This document shows, in pieces, positions 5,251 to 7,474 of a stretch of DNA of 7,474 nucleotides (position 1 is its first letter; each line of letters begins with the position of its first letter). Below the pieces are notes generated by a model. The model was not told where the DNA came from, searched no databases, and worked only from the letters and a program-made list of their open reading frames with translations. The stretch is from an uncultured Bacilli bacterium (GTDB taxonomy: Bacteria > Bacillota_I > Bacilli_A > RF39 > UBA660): NCBI GenBank assembly GCA_947629115.1, contig CANRCL010000055.1:1-7474 (forward strand). Reading direction: 5' to 3'. The position numbers were made by a program, and so were the translations under genes.

Positions 5251-5790
5251 ATGAAAAAATTTATTGCGTTTATGGTAATGGCAATTATGGTAATTATTCC
5301 ACTTAATGTTCATGCTGCGACAGGAATTAATTACAAATGTGGAGAAGCAGATAGTGATGGAAACATTACTTGTACAGTTACATATAATGTTGATACTTCA
5401 GCAGAAACTTTAACTGTAACTTTAACCGAACAAGGAGGAGCCGATGTTAGTGCGATTAATTTAGCAAGTGGTTCTGACTGGACAATTAGTTCAAGTAATG
5501 AAGTTAACGGTGTTTGGACTGTTATATTAACATCACCTGGTGTAAGTGGTGAAGGAGATTTATTTACATTTACTTATAAAGCATCTGGCGAAGAAGATTG
5601 TAAAATTGTTTTAGCCTTAGGAGAAAATAAAGTAGATATTACTCCTACAACACCATCAACTCCTGATAAACCTGAAGAAAATAAACAAACAGGTTCTACA
5701 TTACCATATATTGCTTTAGGAGCAGTTGTATTAATTGCTACTGGTGCATATTTAGCAACAAGAAATAAATCTACAATGTATAGATTATAA
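5251..5790 (+). CDS. Secreted wall-anchored protein, probable sortase B substrate
   Basis: This 179-residue precursor has a signal peptide (Lys2-Lys3, hydrophobic core, likely cleavage after VHA near residue 22). The exported domain (about 23-130) is a predicted beta-sandwich with alternating Thr/Val strands and three cysteines (30, 41, 117). It is faintly cohesin-like, including DLFTFTYKASG near its end, but the match is weak. A Thr/Pro-rich wall-spanning stretch follows (TPTTPSTPDKPEE, 131-143), then NKQTG (144-148), a hydrophobic helix (151-170) and a basic tail (RNK, R178). This tripartite C-terminus is a cell-wall sorting signal. NKQTG resembles the NPQTN/NPKTG motifs of class B sortases more than LPXTG, and the divergent neighbour is a class B sortase, so the two probably work together. 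The gene has its own promoter and terminator. The exported domain's ligand or function is unknown. Confidence 0.85.
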   Translation: MKKFIAFMVMAIMVIIPLNVHAATGINYKCGEADSDGNITCTVTYNVDTSAETLTVTLTEQGGADVSAINLASGSDWTISSSNEVNGVWTVILTSPGVSGEGDLFTFTYKASGEEDCKIVLALGENKVDITPTTPSTPDKPEENKQTGSTLPYIALGAVVLIATGAYLATRNKSTMYRL

Positions 5791-5808
5791 TTATTAAAAT
5801 TTATAATT

Positions 5809-5840
5809 AAACAACCTTTACTTTTAAAGGCTGTTTTTTT
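5809..5840 (+). terminator. Intrinsic terminator after the surface protein gene
   Basis: CCTTTA (5815-5820) pairs with TAAAGG (5825-5830) around a 4-nt loop. After one A-C mismatch, AACA (5810-5813) pairs with TGTT (5832-5835). A T-run extends to 5840. Its 3' end is only two bases from the lysS extended -10. Confidence 0.85.
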
Positions 5841-5841
5841 A

Positions 5842-5863
5842 TGGTATAATTTTTTTAGGTGAT
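5842..5863 (+). promoter_or_regulatory. Extended -10 promoter and ribosome binding site of lysS
   Basis: TGGTATAAT (5842-5850) is an extended -10 with a perfect hexamer. The -35 position (TTTTAA, 5822-5827) falls in the terminator stem and is poor. The predicted start, around 5857, coincides with AGGTGAT (5857-5863), giving a leader of only about ten bases before ATG 5868. There is no room for a T-box or lysine riboswitch. Confidence 0.7.
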
Positions 5864-5867
5864 TTTT

Positions 5868-7364
5868 ATGGCAGTTGAACGCAAATTTACAGAACAAGAA
5901 ATGGTTCGTCGCGAAAAAGCAGAAAATTTAAAAGAATTAGGTATTGATCCTTTTGGGCAAAGTTTTAAAACGACAAGTAATTCCGCAAAAATTAAAGAGG
6001 AATATACTTCATTTACCAAAGAAGAATTAGAAGAAAAGAAAAATCCGGTTATTATTGCGGGAAGAATTATGAGTAAAAGAAGAAGTGGTAAAGCCGGTTT
6101 TATGGATATTCAAGATAAATTTGGGAATATTCAAGTTTATATTAGTATAAGTGATGTTGGCGAAAGTGAATATGAACTTTATAAGGCTTGTGATATAGGA
6201 GATATTATTGGTATTGATGGTTGGGTTTGTAAAACTAATACTGGGGCTTTAACTATTCACGCTACTAAATATACTCATTTAGTTAAAGCATTAAAACCTC
6301 TTCCTGAAAAATTCCATGGTTTAACTGATATTGAAGAGAGATATCGTCGTCGTTATGTCGATTTAATTATGAATGATAAATCTAAAGAGATAGCCTTTAT
6401 TCGTCCTAAAATTATTCGTTGTATTCAAAATTTTATGGATAAACAAGGATTTACAGAAGTTGAAACCCCAATTTTAACAACTCTTTTAACAGGAGCAGCC
6501 GCTCGTCCTTTTGCTACTCATCATAATACATTAGATTTAGATATGTATTTAAGAATTGCTTTAGAACTTCCTTTAAAACGTTTACTTGTTGGGGGAATGG
6601 AAGCCGTTTATGAAATAGGTAGAACTTTTAGAAATGAAGGAATGGATCCTAAACATAATCCGGAATTTACAATGATGGAAGCCTATCTTGCTTATTCTAA
6701 TTTAGAGGGTATGATGGATTTAACAGAAAATATGTTTCAAACAATTGCAAAAGAAGTTATGGGTAAAATGACTTATAATTGGTGTGGTAATGAAATTAAT
6801 TTAGAGGGACCTTGGAAAAGAATTACTATGACTGAGGCGATTAAAGAAAAAACTGGAATTGATTTTACTAAAGAAATGGATTTAGATGAATTATTATCTT
6901 TATGTGAAGAACATAATATACCAGTGGAAGAACATCAAAAATCATTTGGGCATATAGTTAACTTATTTTTTGAAAAATATGTGGAAGAAACTTTAATTGA
7001 ACCAACATTCTTATATGGACACCCTATTGAAATAAGTCCTTTAACTAAAAAGGATCCAGAAGATCCAAGATTTACCCAAAGATTTGAATTATTTATTGGA
7101 GGTAAAGAATTTGCTAATGCATATACCGAGTTAAATGACCCAATAGACCAATTAAATAGATTTGAAGAACAATTAAAAGAAAGAGATTTAGGTAATGATG
7201 AAGCCAATGATATAGATATGGACTTTATTGAAGCCCTAGAATATGGTATGCCACCGGCTGGGGGAATTGGTTATGGAATTGATAGGTTAATGATGTTATT
7301 TACCGAAAGTGATTCTATTAGAGATGTTATCTTATTTCCAACAATGAAACCTTTAGACCGTTAA
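5868..7364 (+). CDS. lysS: Lysine--tRNA ligase, class II
   Basis: This 498-residue enzyme charges tRNA-Lys with lysine using ATP in the cytoplasm. The N-terminal OB-fold anticodon-binding domain covers about residues 61-142. The LysRS signature ERYRRRYVDLI (157-167) follows. Then come class II motif 1 (helix near 181-193 and EVETPIL, 197-203), TGAAARPFATHHN (208-220), motif 2 (YEIGRTFRNEGM to HNPEFTMMEAY, 248-273, with Arg255), and motif 3 (GGIGYGIDRLMMLF, 465-478, with Arg473). Length is normal and all key residues are present. I place the start at ATG 5868. A GTG nine bases earlier (5859) would extend the frame, but it lies inside the AGGTGAT ribosome binding site, and MAVERKF is a natural N-terminus. 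It has its own promoter and terminator, so it is transcribed independently of the surface genes. It is the best housekeeping marker here for placing the organism. Confidence 0.97.
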   Translation: MAVERKFTEQEMVRREKAENLKELGIDPFGQSFKTTSNSAKIKEEYTSFTKEELEEKKNPVIIAGRIMSKRRSGKAGFMDIQDKFGNIQVYISISDVGESEYELYKACDIGDIIGIDGWVCKTNTGALTIHATKYTHLVKALKPLPEKFHGLTDIEERYRRRYVDLIMNDKSKEIAFIRPKIIRCIQNFMDKQGFTEVETPILTTLLTGAAARPFATHHNTLDLDMYLRIALELPLKRLLVGGMEAVYEIGRTFRNEGMDPKHNPEFTMMEAYLAYSNLEGMMDLTENMFQTIAKEVMGKMTYNWCGNEINLEGPWKRITMTEAIKEKTGIDFTKEMDLDELLSLCEEHNIPVEEHQKSFGHIVNLFFEKYVEETLIEPTFLYGHPIEISPLTKKDPEDPRFTQRFELFIGGKEFANAYTELNDPIDQLNRFEEQLKERDLGNDEANDIDMDFIEALEYGMPPAGGIGYGIDRLMMLFTESDSIRDVILFPTMKPLDR

Positions 7365-7373
7365 TTTTTAAAT

Positions 7374-7401
7374 AGTAAAGATGAGTTTTCTTTACTTTTT
7401 T
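7374..7401 (+). terminator. Intrinsic terminator after lysS
   Basis: AGTAAAGA (7374-7381) pairs perfectly with TCTTTACT (7389-7396) around a 7-nt loop, and the T-run continues to 7401. It lies ten bases after the lysS stop codon. Confidence 0.85.
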
Positions 7402-7432
7402 AATGAAAAAACTTTTAAAAGAAAAATAAGAG

Positions 7433-7457
7433 TGTTATAATTTTTAATGTAAGGAGG
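7433..7457 (+). promoter_or_regulatory. Extended -10 promoter and ribosome binding site of the next gene
   Basis: TGTTATAAT (7433-7441) is an extended -10 with a perfect hexamer. The -35 position is weak (TTTTAA, 7413-7418). AAGGAGG (7451-7457), an excellent Shine-Dalgarno sequence, lies six bases before the ATG at 7464. Confidence 0.7.
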
Positions 7458-7463
7458 AAGAAA

Positions 7464-7474
7464 ATGACAGTAAG
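7464..7474 (+). CDS. Start of a gene running off the window
   Basis: ATG at 7464 follows AAGGAGG with 6-base spacing, and an extended -10 lies 22 bases before the ATG. Only Met-Thr-Val and part of a fourth codon are visible, so nothing can be said about the product. Promoter and ribosome binding site make a genuine gene start likely. Confidence 0.65.

Noticed and set aside
5859..5867. GTG at 5859 as lysS start (three extra residues)
   Set aside because: The GTG is part of the AGGTGAT ribosome binding site serving ATG 5868. Using it would leave no Shine-Dalgarno at proper spacing.
5791..5867. T-box or lysine riboswitch upstream of lysS
   Set aside because: The gap holds only the upstream terminator and an extended -10 lying 17 bases before the ATG. 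There is no room for a structured leader.
391..7364. TGA recoded as Trp (mycoplasma code), suggested by AT-richness and lack of TGA stops
   Set aside because: All genes are full length under the standard code with Trp written as TGG. Absence of TGA among seven stops is expected at this base composition.

Overview
This is an AT-rich window (roughly 70% A+T by eye) from a Gram-positive-type bacterium. It most resembles a low-GC Bacillota lineage, such as uncultured gut Bacilli (RF39-like), Erysipelotrichia or relatives. The reasons are Gram-positive sortase and cell-wall sorting chemistry, strong AGGAGG-type ribosome binding sites, extended -10 promoters, a class II lysyl-tRNA synthetase, and a group I cysteine desulfurase. 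All seven visible stop codons are TAA or TAG. The reading frames are intact under the standard bacterial code and use TGG for Trp, so there is no sign of mycoplasma-type TGA recoding. The exact taxon is an inference.

Layout: (1) 1-318 is the 3' end of an unrecognised gene closed by a hairpin terminator. (2) 391-1518 is a group I (NifS/IscS-type) cysteine desulfurase. (3) 1574-2305 is a short collagen-like protein with a BclA-like C-terminal domain. It is followed by (4) 2395-3471, a family 2 glycosyltransferase with C-terminal TPR-like repeats. (5) 3483-5114, on the minus strand and convergent with the glycosyltransferase, encodes a class B sortase with an unusual cytoplasmic N-terminal domain of about 270 residues. 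(6) 5251-5790, divergent from the sortase, encodes a small secreted protein with a C-terminal NKQTG / membrane helix / basic-tail sorting signal. (7) 5868-7364 is lysS. (8) A new gene starts at 7464 and runs off the window.

Two functional pairs stand out. The sortase and the NKQTG protein share one divergent promoter region and look like an enzyme with its dedicated substrate. The collagen-like protein and the TPR glycosyltransferase resemble the bclA3-sgtA pair of Clostridioides difficile, in which the enzyme glycosylates the collagen-like protein. Together the middle of the window is a small surface-decoration island between housekeeping genes.

Transcription looks almost gene by gene. Nearly every gene has its own -10 element very close to its ribosome binding site, and most have their own hairpin terminator. 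The most unusual observations are the sortase's N-terminal domain, and a pair of perfect 14-bp A-tract repeats spaced exactly 21 bp apart between sortase and substrate. No RNA genes, mobile elements or CRISPR arrays were seen, and no gene-free stretch exceeds 300 bases.
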